A stretch of DNA of 29,186 nucleotides from Diphasiastrum complanatum (taxonomy: Eukaryota > Streptophyta > Lycopodiopsida > Lycopodiales > Lycopodiaceae): positions 1 to 29,186 of the forward strand of contig MU836429.1 in the NCBI GenBank assembly GCA_029204225.1. The letters are read 5' to 3'. The notes under the pieces are model-generated. The model saw only the letters and a program-made list of their open reading frames with translations. It had not been told where the DNA came from and did no database searches. Made by a program: the position numbers and the translations under genes. This document shows, piece after piece, positions 19,107-28,695 of the stretch; the stretch's first letter is position 1, and each line of letters opens with the position of its first letter.

Positions 19107-21495
19107 CTGCATGCAAGCAATCAGAACTAGGCATCAGAGCAACGCTCAAACTAGCATGATAAAGTTTAAATAACCACAATGATAATAATTACTATCAACA
19201 AATGCACATGCCTTCGTTTTCACTGATGATTTACGAAGATATTTAGGCGTTCCCTGACGCAAGATGTGCGAGTTGCAACACTAGCAAAGTAAAATTTGGT
19301 GGTGAATTACTTGCATAGATTCACTGACAATCATTCCGGTAAGTATAAAGCAACATTATTGTTTTGAAGGCTCATGATTCTAAATAAGGTGATTCTAAAT
19401 ATCGCGAGGAGCTTTGCCGTGCCCGTGAAAAATGAAATACAAAAGTTTTGCAATGAAAAAGGTTAAAGAAAACACGTTTTTTAACTCAAACTCACGTCAA
19501 ATTGACACATCAGCTTTCAGAGAATTGTTACAATAGCTTACTCCTACGGCCGCAAAGCTAACAAAGCTTGCGAGCATGACGCTGTCATAATGCTTAAGGT
19601 TGTATCCGTATAGGCTTAAAGAATAGCGATTGCTTTTTCGAAGAAGGTAAGCATATATTTCTCAAGTGTTGCACAAAAACTAGAGGATTGAACTATTACA
19701 ATGGATCCAGCAGAAGTACTGCTTTTTTTATGCGGTTTCTCATAGATTTCTCGCATGTTGGAAAGCTAAACTCACCATAAGGCATTCGTTTTCTTTGTCC
19801 CAGCCTGCTCCTTCCAAATACAGCCCTTTAACATAAATTCCGTCCGTTGGAGGTTCCATTATATCATTTTCCTCTTTGTTCATGAAGGTGAACTCCCAGG
19901 CTAGTGTGTCAACTGGTATCAAACTTCGACGTGCTGTAGTTTGAAGGACCGCTGTGAGAAAATCTGCAGGGTATGTGAATCCCGCTAGCCAATAAACCAC
20001 AGGATAAGTTCGTTCGGCCCAAGAGCGCAGATCGGAAATCCTTTGCAGCAAATCCCTTGTCCATGGCCCTAGGGGTTTCAGGGAAGGATAGCACCTGTAC
20101 ACGCGGGAGTACCAAATCTTACATAATTATACAATAACTAAGTGTCAATTTAGTGATCTGTGTGATCAGAGCCAAATATATTAGTGTTGATTGCTACTTC
20201 TAAGCAGTTTGAAAGCTTTCAATAGTAATGGCTTTCTGAATATGCATATTTTTCTGTTCACTGACTTCAGCCAAGCTTGAGGTACTCGTGCTTCTGACAG
20301 AGCGTTGAACATCGTCTCTAGGTCCGAGGACATCACCACCAACCCTTGGATGCCTTTCTGCAGATTCAAACAGGACTCGCGCATTTGCTTCAGTAGTATG
20401 TTATAGCGTTCTATTTCCTGGAACAGAACAGTATGTAAAGCCGACGGGTCTCCTGACTTATTCGTTTGTATGTCTGCCAAATCGAAAGGTTCCGGGATCT
20501 GCTTGATCACAAACAATTGAAAGCAACTTCAGGCTGTAGTGCTTGTGCACTTTCCTTTGACTTTTCATTATAATCACACTACGAAGACACATTAACATAT
20601 GTACCTGTTTTTAGTCTGATATACATTTTGGGCACCATAAGACGTTAATGACTTCACCTTCACTTAATCACCTACTTTGTGCAATTAGACCAACTGCTTT
20701 GATCGTCCTGAAAAGAAGCACAAGTGACAACCATTTTGTATGGAAGTAGCAGAAGGGAACCTGCAGAAGCAGATCATTCAAAAGATTTGTAACCATCTCT
20801 TCTTGACTAATTCCTCCTTTGCTTGATGCTTTCCTTGGTTGTAAACTTGCTATTGTTTCCAGCACCAATTTGCTTGCACCAAGCTGTGATGCTATGTCTG
20901 CATTTGAATGTTGTCCAAAAGCCTCTGGCCTGTCGACAGGAGGTAGAGTTTGGATAAACTCTTTATGGCTTTGAAGAGTGCCATCGTCAGGAACGTGGTA
21001 TGCTGGAACTGAAGAGAGAGGGAAATTGGGATTTGTAAGGATGTCTTCACAGTAAAACTGGTTGAGATAGGAAGCAAGCACACGACGGTCTAGCTCATCC
21101 GTAACCCGACCACCATAATTTGCTTCAGATATTAGAAATTTAAGGGCATCAAATGGAGTACTCTCATATTCATCCAAGTAGGTCTTTAACAAGTCATCTG
21201 ACACCTGACAACAGTTTATCAAGATTTAAGCAAGTAAGAGCTTGTGTTGTCCTGCAAATGATCAGAATTGTGGGCTTCAGAAATGGAAAAGTAAAACATG
21301 TACCTGGAAGTCTGTGTCATTGAAATCATAGGGTATGTTGAGCCCTAATGTTCCAAACTTGCGTCGTTCTAAGAGCACACCATGGAAATAAGCAAGTGCA
21401 AAGAAAAGCTTTTGATACTTTTCTTGTGCTTTACACTTTGTGAAGGATTCTTCTGTTGTTTGGTTGTATAATCTAAGTAAATTTGCCCGCAAACC
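18870..21495 (-). CDS. Axonemal inner-arm dynein heavy chain, DNAH6-like, C-terminal part
   Basis: This encodes the end of a dynein motor heavy chain: part of AAA6 and the C-terminal domain. In flagella such chains form the single-headed inner arms that bend the axoneme. In land plants they occur only in lineages with swimming sperm. Five exons join without a frame break: 21495-21304, 21204-20761, 20498-20266, 20094-19776 and 19106-18870, giving 474 residues and a TAA stop. Introns are 99, 262, 171 and 669 bp, all GT-AG. Diagnostic motifs are GLRANLLRLY, ANYGGRVTDELDRR, KGIQGLVVMSSDLE, YPSLKPLGPWTRDL, GLYLEGAGWD and PDHWIKRGTALL. These fit DNAH6 better than two-headed or outer-arm chains. The full protein should exceed 4000 residues. 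The exon ending in the usual EPPK motif, expected next upstream, is not visible before 29186, so the gene has a long intron or is truncated. Confidence 0.9.
19776..20094 (-). CDS. Dynein exon 4 of 5: C-terminal domain core
   Basis: One base plus 106 codons. It holds YPSLKPLGPWTRDL, VVYWLAGFTYPADFLTAVLQ and GIYVKGLYLEGAGWD. It ends at the perfect donor ATG|GTGAGT. Confidence 0.92.
20266..20498 (-). CDS. Dynein exon 3 of 5: C-terminal domain start
   Basis: There are 77 codons plus two bases. It begins IPEPFDL and contains FQEIERYNILL and KGIQGLVVMSSDLE. It ends in a split Lys codon (AA|G) at donor GTCAGT. The W-L-K-C-Y spacing across the join equals that of DNAH6, which supports this donor. 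Confidence 0.88.
20761..21204 (-). CDS. Dynein exon 2 of 5: AAA6 lid
   Basis: There are 148 codons, phase 0 at both ends. The block ANYGGRVTDELDRRVL lies near residue 30 and PAYHVPDDGTL near residue 68. The donor CAG|GTTCCC is weak by consensus, but the join to the next exon (Q|IPEPFD) matches the family. Confidence 0.9.
21304..21495 (-). CDS. Dynein exon 1 of 5 visible: AAA6 start
   Basis: There are 64 codons in phase 0 at both ends. The acceptor is TTTTTGTTGCAG and the donor CAG|GTACATG. It holds GLRANLLRLY and, near its end, ERRKFGTLGLNIPYDFND, a conserved heavy-chain block. Confidence 0.9.
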
Positions 21496-21942
21496 CTGCA
21501 ACAAAAAATCAGAAAGTTGTGATATGCTGCAGATATTTCAAAGAGCTCAACAAATCTCCTATTGGATGTTTGACTAAAATAAATTTGAAAGCAAGTTATA
21601 ATTTGATTGGGGTCGATTTGACTTCTTTGAATGCAAGGGACATTGTGGCTGCCACAGTAGCACTATATCTTGGTAAAGAATGGTGCACACTGCAGGCCCT
21701 CCTAGTTGCATTGTATCTCGGCCAATATTTCATCTGCACTGGTCATTCTTTATTTACTTCTAGTACTTATAAAATAGACATGGACAAGTGTACAAGTCCT
21801 TATAAAATGTACATGACCTAGTCCATCCAACTGTATGTACTATGTTGAGGACTTGTGTGACTGCACAGCATAGTAGTACGCCACATATTTCTATGATTTG
21901 AATTATGCAAATATGTTTCAGAAGGCTACTTAGAAAGCTGCA

Positions 21943-21966
21943 CCACCACTGCCAGTGCAGTGGTGG
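21943..21966. repeat. Perfect 10-bp hairpin
   Basis: CCACCACTGC, loop CAGT, GCAGTGGTGG. It lies in presumed intron sequence. It could form in the dynein pre-mRNA or be a foldback element remnant. Confidence 0.9.
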
Positions 21967-22152
21967 AAAAGAGTACGCTTATCACTAAAGTGGAGGCTAA
22001 GTTAGGATTGTCAAGCGGAATGATTTAATATATTCTTTGCAGTTGGTTACATCACTTAAAGGACCCACAACTGCCAATATACTGCCACTGGCCAGAGATC
22101 GCTCTAGGATCGAGCATAGCTATAAACATAGTTACCTTGAAATGCTTTTTAA

Positions 22153-22207
22153 ACGTGGACATTTGAAACGGGTTAAATAGGTTGAAACCCGTTTCAAACA
22201 TCCACGT
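22153..22207. repeat. 22-bp hairpin with an 11-nt loop
   Basis: ACGTGGACATTTGAAACGGGTT at 22153-22174 pairs with 22186-22207 with two mismatches. It sits about 65 bp from the poly(A) end of the LINE remnant and may be a small inverted-repeat element. Confidence 0.85.
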
Positions 22208-22270
22208 CCATTTTGGCTTAATTTTTTTTGGTCCCTTGGCCCTAACAAGTGGCCAAAGAGTCCTAAAACC

Positions 22271-23085
22271 TTTTTTTTTTTTTTTATCAACAACATGTAC
22301 ATAGAAACGTCCATAACAATCCATAACAATCCAGGGCAGCAGAAGCCCTTCCTCAAAAGTGTAAAACTATACAAAACATAAAGCACACCACGCAGGGATG
22401 TAGTCCAAAAGTACAAGAAGTAAAAGGTACAGCAGTAGCTAAAGTAGGTGCATCGCAAACTGAAAACACATAACGACGGAAAAGGAGCGCCAGGCCACGC
22501 TTAGAGGGGGAGATATAATGGGGCCCGTGTCTCCAGGATTGATGTACATATTGAAGTCGCCTAAGACAATAAGGTGATCGTTTTGGACAGGGGGAAGAGT
22601 GGCCGAAAAGTTCATACGGTCAGGGGCGTAACAAGGAGCATAGAGGAAAAGAAGAGTGAAGGTAAATCCCATTTTGCTCAGATGCAGAAGAGTCCACTTA
22701 CCGGCAGGATCAAACTGACTGGAGAGCACCTACCAATCACGCGATACAAGAGTTAGAACAAACCCATGGGTGCCTTGCGCTGGGGAAGCAACATCATGAT
22801 AAGCTGCGCCAAATTTCTTGATCATACAGCGTTCGGTGAAGCCTCTCGCTTAGTTTCTTGGACAGCAAAAATCACATTTCGGCGTGGATAGGTAGAGATA
22901 ACTTGAGCCAAACAATTGCGCCTAACAGGAGCATTCAGCCCCAAGCAAACGAGTAGCAGGAGCAAAAGGAGGGCCCACCATAGGAAGAAAGCATCAAACC
23001 GAGGGGGGAAGAGCGAAGGGTCCGGAGCAAAGCTGTGTGTTTTGAAGGGCAGGTACATACTTTCATGGTGAAAGGTGTTAAACAA
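22271..23085 (-). mobile_element. LINE (L1-type) remnant: endonuclease joined to the 3' end
   Basis: On the minus strand an apurinic-type endonuclease begins near 22960 (motif LGLNAPVRRN and VQETKRE). It changes frame near 22830, continues with GTHGFVLTL near 22770, and ends with the catalytic motif LGDFNM (GDFN codons at 22550-22561). The following bases lead within about 250 bp to an A-run (plus-strand T at 22271-22285), with no reverse transcriptase between. The element is therefore internally deleted and frameshifted. Target duplications were not identified. Confidence 0.78.
22439..22729 (-). pseudogene. LINE endonuclease fragment
   Basis: An open frame of about 96 codons carries LLFLYAPCYAPDRMNF and, 20 residues later, the GDFN motif of EEP-fold endonucleases, which nick target DNA for reverse transcription. 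Upstream endonuclease sequence (22822-22990) lies in another frame. Confidence 0.78.
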
Positions 23086-23420
23086 AAGAGACTTTCATTA
23101 TCAAGGATTTCACTAAATTTGAAGGGCGCTCTCAGGATTTTTTAAATTATTAGACTTTCCATGGGAAAGGCTAAAATAAAAATGCATTTCTATGATGGAA
23201 AAATTGGCTGTGAAAGGTGGGGAAGGCTTCAAAACGCAGGCCTGGTCCGGAGGAAGGTGGGGAAGGCTTCAAAACGCAGGCCTGGTCCGGAGGATGGAGA
23301 GCAATAGGTGCAGCAGCACCAGCAGAAGGCAACAGGTTAGCACACACAAAAGGAGGAAGGTCAGAGGAGGGTAGGAAGAACGGAGCAGCAAGCAGGCTGC
23401 AGAAGAAGGTGAGGGAGAGG
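23086..23420. other. Spacer with a perfect 40-bp tandem duplication
   Basis: Positions 23214-23253 and 23254-23293 are identical 40-mers (starting AAGGTGGGGAAGG). The rest has no recognisable feature. The last 20 bases are purine-rich and touch the LTR start at 23421. Open frames on both strands here look like chance. Confidence 0.8.
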
Positions 23421-24643
23421 TGTTGTAAAGCTACCTTTACAAGCTTTACTTCCGATGCCACTGGCGCCAGCTATGTCCCCCGGCGCCAGCAGCGCCAACG
23501 GCGCCGGCGCCACTGTGACCAGAATCCAGCCCGCGCCAAGTTCCTATGGCTGAAAATCTTTGATCGGTTCTAGCGGAGTCCAGAGAGCTCAGATCGATGT
23601 GCAATCACCTCACACGATCTAGGCATGATTAAAGGAAGCCTGGGGATCAATAAAATCTAGAGAGAGAAAATGACTTTCTAGAAAGAGAAAATCCTAGAGA
23701 GAGAAAAACGTGCTTTACCAGCTTGGGTAGAGTGCTTGGTATGAGGGGGGGGGGGGGGGTGCCGAATCACACCAATACTATAGGGGAGTGCGGGTTGCGA
23801 CTCAGGGCGAGCTCCAACCAAGTCTCAGCCTCCCTTGCTGGAATGTTGTCATGGCTCTCGCCTTGGCATGCTAGCGCCCCAGAGACTAGGGTCGGTCACA
23901 CACTTGAAATGTAACCTTTTCAGATTTATCAATAAAGTGGGATTTTCCTCAAACTGACTCTGATTACCTTCTGGGTTTCAGTGTTCGGTAAAGCGCCAGT
24001 TGTAAGGCCGCTTTCAAAATTTCTAAGTTGGCACATAGCTGAGGGTCGTATTCCCGGACGCCAGCGGTATGCCGTCGGGACCATTCGGTCCGTGGCGCCA
24101 GCGGTATGCTGTCGGGACCATTTGGTCCAAGAACTGGTTGTTTCCATATCTATCGCGGCTTGTGGTTCTGAATGTTCCTTGCATGAACGTGAATGGGTTA
24201 AGCTCTTGGGGAACGGGCTCTAACCTGTCGGCTGAGTTGGATGGCTTGCTTGGGTGGAAGTTACCTGTTTATGGCTGTCCAGTCTGGCGTGGCGCCAGGT
24301 TGGCTTCCAACGCTCGTGACGAAGCTTTCAGTTGGTTAAGTCTGATGTAAGTCAGACTACTTGCTTGGGATGGATGTTACTCGTTTGTAACGAAGCTTCG
24401 AGTTGGTGAAGTTTGATGTATGTCGGGCGGCTTGCTTGGAGGGAAGTCACCCACGTCGGGACCCCCGATCTGGCATGGCGCCAGGTTGGATCTCAATGTT
24501 GATTTTCGGAACTTCAAGTTGGTTAAGTCTGATCGTTGTTGGCGAGTTGGCTGCTTGTATGTCAAGTGGGTTTGGATGGCAAGAGTTGAAGGTTGGGAAG
24601 CTAAGTCGTGGTTCCCGGCTCCCTTTGGGATGCCTGCACTACA
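23421..24643 (+). repeat. LTR, first copy of the non-coding element
   Basis: Homology with the second copy begins exactly at TGTTGTAAAG and the LTR ends GCACTACA, two bases before the PBS. Inside are GGCGCC palindromes (23463-23511), a 15-base G run (23745-23759), a likely poly(A) signal AATAAA near 23931 and a pair of palindromic repeats (24059-24128). No canonical polypurine tract precedes the equivalent start of copy two, so the left end could be a truncation point. Confidence 0.75.
24059..24128 (+). repeat. Paired 33-mers each with a GGACC/GGTCC hairpin
   Basis: Two 33-base copies (24059-24091 and 24096-24128) differ at two positions. Each contains GGACC-ATTY-GGTCC, a 5-bp stem with a 4-nt loop. 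The same pair occurs in the second LTR around 26852-26921. Confidence 0.85.
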
Positions 24644-24645
24644 TG

Positions 24646-24657
24646 TGGTATCAGAGC
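24646..24657 (+). other. Primer binding site, first copy
   Basis: TGGTATCAGAGC lies two bases after the LTR end. It matches the initiator Met-tRNA primer site of the Copia element at 1454. Confidence 0.85.
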
Positions 24658-24732
24658 CGACTGGCCGGTTAGCTATGCGGATCTCACGGAAATGGCCACG
24701 GTTTGGGTTCATCAAGACAACTGTTGTGCAAG

Positions 24733-25108
24733 GTGCTGCCCACAGTGTAAGCACGGGTGCGTCCACAGTTGGGGTGGTCGGCAGAACGGGGGACTTGATG
24801 AGTCAAAGTGCTGCCCTTGAGGTGTAAGCACGGTCAGTTTTCGCGGTTCGGGCCTGGCGCCGTCTGCACGTAGGACAGATGAGGCAAAGTGCTGCCTAGG
24901 TAGGTGAAAGCACGGTCTGTGCCTTGTGGGGTGCGGGGTGACATATTCGAACTGTACGAGTTAACCATTGATACAGAGATGCTGCTCGAATTCGGGTGTA
25001 AAGCACGGGTGGTTGCGGGATAGCTGCCGATCGTTTTGCTATAAGGGCTATCGACCAAAAAGTGGTGGGGCGTGACTGAGGCAATGTGCTGCTTAATGGT
25101 GAAAGCAC
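24733..25108 (+). repeat. Array of five GTGCT...AGCAC stem-loop motifs, first copy
   Basis: The motifs lie at 24733-24754, 24808-24831, 24889-24913, 24979-25006 and 25086-25108. Each reads GTGCTGC (fourth: ATGCTGC), 6-12 variable bases, GTGWAA or GTGTA, then AGCAC, so the ends can pair as a 5-bp stem (4 bp in the fourth). Starts are 75-107 bp apart and the sequence between motifs is unrelated, so the array is not a simple tandem duplication. Confidence 0.85.
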
Positions 25109-26194
25109 GAATAGTTGGAGGGGTGTCCTATGTGGGCTGATTCCGTGATCGATTTGTATGGGCGCGGCCAGGCAAAGGTCCGTTGGCAGGACCATCTCAA
25201 AGGGGGATCTTGTCTTTGTTACTTGTTAGTAAACCTGCCTGAGTGTCTTACTTGTACGTATTCGTGGTGAGTCTTAGTACTCGTGCTTTGCCTGGTTTGC
25301 ATGATTGCTTGTGATACAAGGAGCTGATGGCTCGAGAAGGAACCTTTTCTTTTGAAGGCTGATACCATCAAACAAAGAGGACTACAGAATCTGTGGGGCG
25401 GATTTGCAGTTCAAGTACTCGCACGTGAACGACAACGAAAACGACTCAATGTTTGCAAAGGATGGATGGCTAGCCTGTTTCTTGGGTTAGTTTCATTTGC
25501 GACAACGCCCACCAGACACAAGCAGGAAGTCAAAAGTTGGAAAGGGCCATTTCAGGGGAGATCTTCTATGGAGCAATTGGTCTTCATTTTGGGACGGCCA
25601 CCTTCGGAACTGAAACTCACTGAGCATGGGTGATATCCAGTATCAGTTGGGTTTTTCCTCAAAGGGGAAAGACTAGGATCCTCTTCAGAGATTGGCAACA
25701 AGTTGGATCGAGCCATAATCCTAGCAGATGGGAAGCAAAGTGTTGGAAAGGCTTTTTGTCCGAAAAACTCTACTCTAAGTCCGATCAGCTGATTTTATAA
25801 GTGGAGGGGAACTATCACACACACTTCTCTCTTGGGGCAAATTTTGAATGAAAGTTGATCAAAACGGGAGCAAATTCAAGGTGACCTAGCCATACTCACA
25901 CGAGGAGACTGGCGAACTTTGGACCTAATAAGTTGACAAGTTTTTGTTGTGGAAAGGAAAGCTTGTTATAGGCTTTCTCTGGACCAGCAATGATGAGGAA
26001 ATATATGAGTACGCTGGCTTGTGTTACGTGTAAGGCAGCTAATCAATGAAGGAATTGTGAAAGTTGAGTCTTGCATGAGAGACTTGGTATTTCGAACGGA
26101 CGCTATGGGACAGTTCGCGTTCAGATCGGACTAGTGCAAACTCTGGGTGCATGTGTCTGATTCAAAGAGAGCTACTTGAAGCCAAGCTCGATGT

Positions 26195-27436
26195 TGTTGT
26201 AAAGCTACTAGGAGCTTTACTTCCGGCGCCATCGGCGCCAGCTATGTCCCCGGCGCCAGCAGCGCCCCTGCTGCTCCCGGCGCCAACGGCGCCGGCGCCG
26301 CTCCCGGCGCCACTGTGACCAGAATCCAGCCGGCGCCAAGTTCCTATGGCTGAAAATCTTTGATCGGTTCTAGCGAAGTCCAGAGAGCTCAGATCGATGT
26401 GCAATCACCTCACACGATCTAGGCATGATTAAAGGAAGCCTGGGGATCAATAAAATCTAGAGAGAGAAAATGACTTTCTAGAAAGAGAAAATCCTAGAGA
26501 GAGAAAAACGTGCTTTACCAGCTTGGGTAGAGTGCTTGGTATGAGGGGGGGTGCCGAATCACACCAATACTATAGGGGAGTGCGGGTTGCGACTCAGGGC
26601 GAGCTCCAACCAAGTCTCAGCCTCCCTTGCTGGAATGTTGTCATGGCTCTCGCCTTGGCATGGTAGCCCCCCGGAGACTAGGGTCGGTCACACACTTGAA
26701 ATGTAACCTTCTCAAATTTGTCAATAAAGTGGGATTTTCCTCAAACTGACTCTGATTACCTTCTGGGTTTCAGTGTTCGGTAAAAGCGCCAGTTGTAAGG
26801 CCGCTTTCAAAATTTTTAACTTGGCACATAGCTGAGGGTCGTATCCCGGGACGCCAGCGGTATGCCGTCGGGACCATTCGGTCCGTGGCGCCAGCGGTAT
26901 GCTGTCGAGACCATTTGGTCCAAGAACTGGTTGTTTCCATATCTGTCGCGGCTTGTGGTTCTGAGTGTTCCTTGCATGAACGTGAATGGGCTAAGCTCTT
27001 GGGGAACGGGCTCTAACCTGTCGGCTGAGTTGGATGGCTTGCTTGGGTGGATGTTACCTGTTTATGGCTGTCCAGTCTGGCGAGGCGCCAGGTTGGCTTC
27101 CAGCGCTCGTGACGAAGCTTTCAGTTGGTTAAGTCTGATGTAAGTCAGACCGCTTGCTTGGAATGGATGTTACTCGTTTGTAACGAAGCTTCGAGTTGGT
27201 TAAGTTTGATGTATGTCGGGCGGCTTGCTTGGAGGGAAGTCACCCACATCGGGACCCCCGATCTGGCATGGCGCCAGGTTGGATCTCAATGTTGGTCCTC
27301 GGAACTTCAAGTTGGTTAAGTCTGATCGTTGTTGGCGAGTTGGCTGCTTGTATGTCAAGTGGGTTCGGATGGCAAGAGTTGAAGGCTGGGAAGCTAAGTC
27401 GTGGTTCCCGGCTCCCTTTGGGATGCCTGCGCTACA
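26195..27436 (+). repeat. LTR, second copy of the non-coding element
   Basis: It is collinear with 23421-24643, with few substitutions. The main differences are eight GGCGCC palindromes (26225-26337) where the first copy has four, and a 7-base G run (26545-26551) where the first has 15. It ends GCGCTACA. Confidence 0.78.
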
Positions 27437-27438
27437 TG

Positions 27439-27450
27439 TGGTATCAGAGC
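27439..27450 (+). other. Primer binding site, second copy
   Basis: TGGTATCAGAGC again lies two bases after the LTR end, followed by the same CGACTGGCCGG as in the first copy. Confidence 0.85.
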
Positions 27451-27526
27451 CGACTGGCCGGTCAGCTATGCGGATCTCACAGAAATGGCCACCGTTTGGA
27501 GTTCATCAAGACAACTGTTGTGCAAG

Positions 27527-27912
27527 GTGCTGCCCACAGTGTAAGCACGGGTGCGTCCACGGTCGGGGTGGTCGGCAGAACGGGGGACTTGATGAGTCAA
27601 GGTGCTGCCCTTGAGGTGTAAGCACGGTCAGTTCTCGCGGTTCGGGCCTGGCGCTGTCTGCACGTAAGACGGATGAGGCAAAGTGCTGCCTAGGGAGGTG
27701 GAAAGCACGGTCTGTACCTTGTGGGGTGCGGGGCGACATATTCGAACTGTACGGGTTAACCATTGATACAGAGATGCTGCTCGAATTCGAGTGTAAAGCA
27801 CGGGTGGTTAGCTGCCGGTGCGGGATAGCTGCCGATCGTTTTGCTATAAGGGCTATCGACCAAAAAGTGTGGGGCGTGACTGAGGCAATGTGCTGCTTAA
27901 TGGTGAAAGCAC
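27527..27912 (+). repeat. Array of five GTGCT...AGCAC stem-loop motifs, second copy
   Basis: The motifs lie at 27527-27548, 27602-27625, 27683-27708, 27774-27801 and 27890-27912. All five pairing ends are kept despite small insertions in the loops (for example an extra G in the third) and in the spacers. Confidence 0.85.
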
Positions 27913-28190
27913 GAATAGTTGGAGGGGTGTCCTATGTGGGCTGATTCCGTGATCGATTTGTATGGGCGCGGCCAGGCAAAGGTCCGTTGGCAGGACCATC
28001 TCAAAGGGGATCTTGTCTTTGTTACTTGTTAGTAAACCTGCCTGAGTGTCTTACTTGTACGTATTCGTGGTGAGTCTTAGTACTCGTGCCTTTGCCTGGT
28101 TTGCATGATTGCTTGTGATACAAGGAGCTGATGGCTCGAGAAGGAACCTTTTCTTTTGAAAGCTGATACCATCAAACAAAGAGGACTACA

Positions 28191-28695
28191 GAATCTGTGG
28201 GGCGGATTGCAGTTCAAGTACTCGCACGTGAACGACAACGAAAACGACTCAATGTTTGCAAAGGATGGGATGGCTAGCCTGTTTCTTGGGGTTAGTTTCA
28301 TTGCGACAACGCCCACACAGACACAAGCAGGGAAGTCAAAAGTTGGAAAGGGCCATTTCAGGGGAGATCTTCTATGGAGCAGTTGGTTTTCATTTTGGGA
28401 CGGCCACCTTCGGAACTGAAACTCACTGAGCATGGGCGATATCCAGAATCTGTGCGGCGGATTTGCAGTTCAAGTACTCGCACGTGAACGACAACGAAAT
28501 GACTCAATGTTTGCAAAGGATGGATGGCTAGCCTGTTTCTTGGGTTAGTTTCATTTGCGACAACGCCCACCAGACGCAAGCAGGAAGTCAAAAGTTGGAA
28601 AGGGCAATTTCAGGGGAGATCTTCTATAGCAGTTGGTCTTCATTTTGGGACGGCCACCTTCGGAACTGAAACTCACTGAGCATGGGTGATATCCA
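28191..28695 (+). repeat. 255-bp tandem duplication inside the second internal region
   Basis: GAATCTGTG at 28191 recurs at 28446, and both copies run on to GATATCCAG or its equivalent. The first copy of the element has this segment once (from 25387). Small indels separate the copies. Confidence 0.85.

Larger units (their letters stand above)
21496..22270. other. Dynein intron or upstream flank, non-coding
   Basis: It starts with a good acceptor tract for exon 1. No dynein exon can be read on the minus strand here. It contains a 10-bp perfect hairpin (21943-21966) and a 22-bp hairpin with two mismatches (22153-22207). Confidence 0.55.
24644..26194 (+). other. Non-coding internal region, first copy
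   Basis: It spans 1.55 kb from the PBS to the next LTR. No Gag or Pol motif is visible in any frame; the longest plus frame (25352-25633) is not a gag. The first 470 bp hold five GTGCT...AGCAC stem-loop motifs (24733-25108). The purine tract expected before the next LTR is not obvious. Confidence 0.7.

Noticed and set aside
21483-21821. 112-codon plus-strand frame opposite the dynein intron
   Set aside because: No recognisable domain. It overlaps the dynein exon on the other strand and looks like chance.
23217-23573. Basic 118-codon plus frame
   Set aside because: It crosses the 40-bp duplication and the LTR start, so it joins unrelated sequences.
24403-24827. Overlapping plus frames repeated at 27196-27621 as a possible protein of the non-coding element
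   Set aside because: They span the LTR end and the PBS, carry no Gag or Pol motif, and differ in frame usage between copies.
26162-26404. Ala-Gly-rich minus-strand frame
   Set aside because: It is the translation of the GGCGCC repeats in the LTR, with no domain and no equivalent open frame of the same form in the first LTR.
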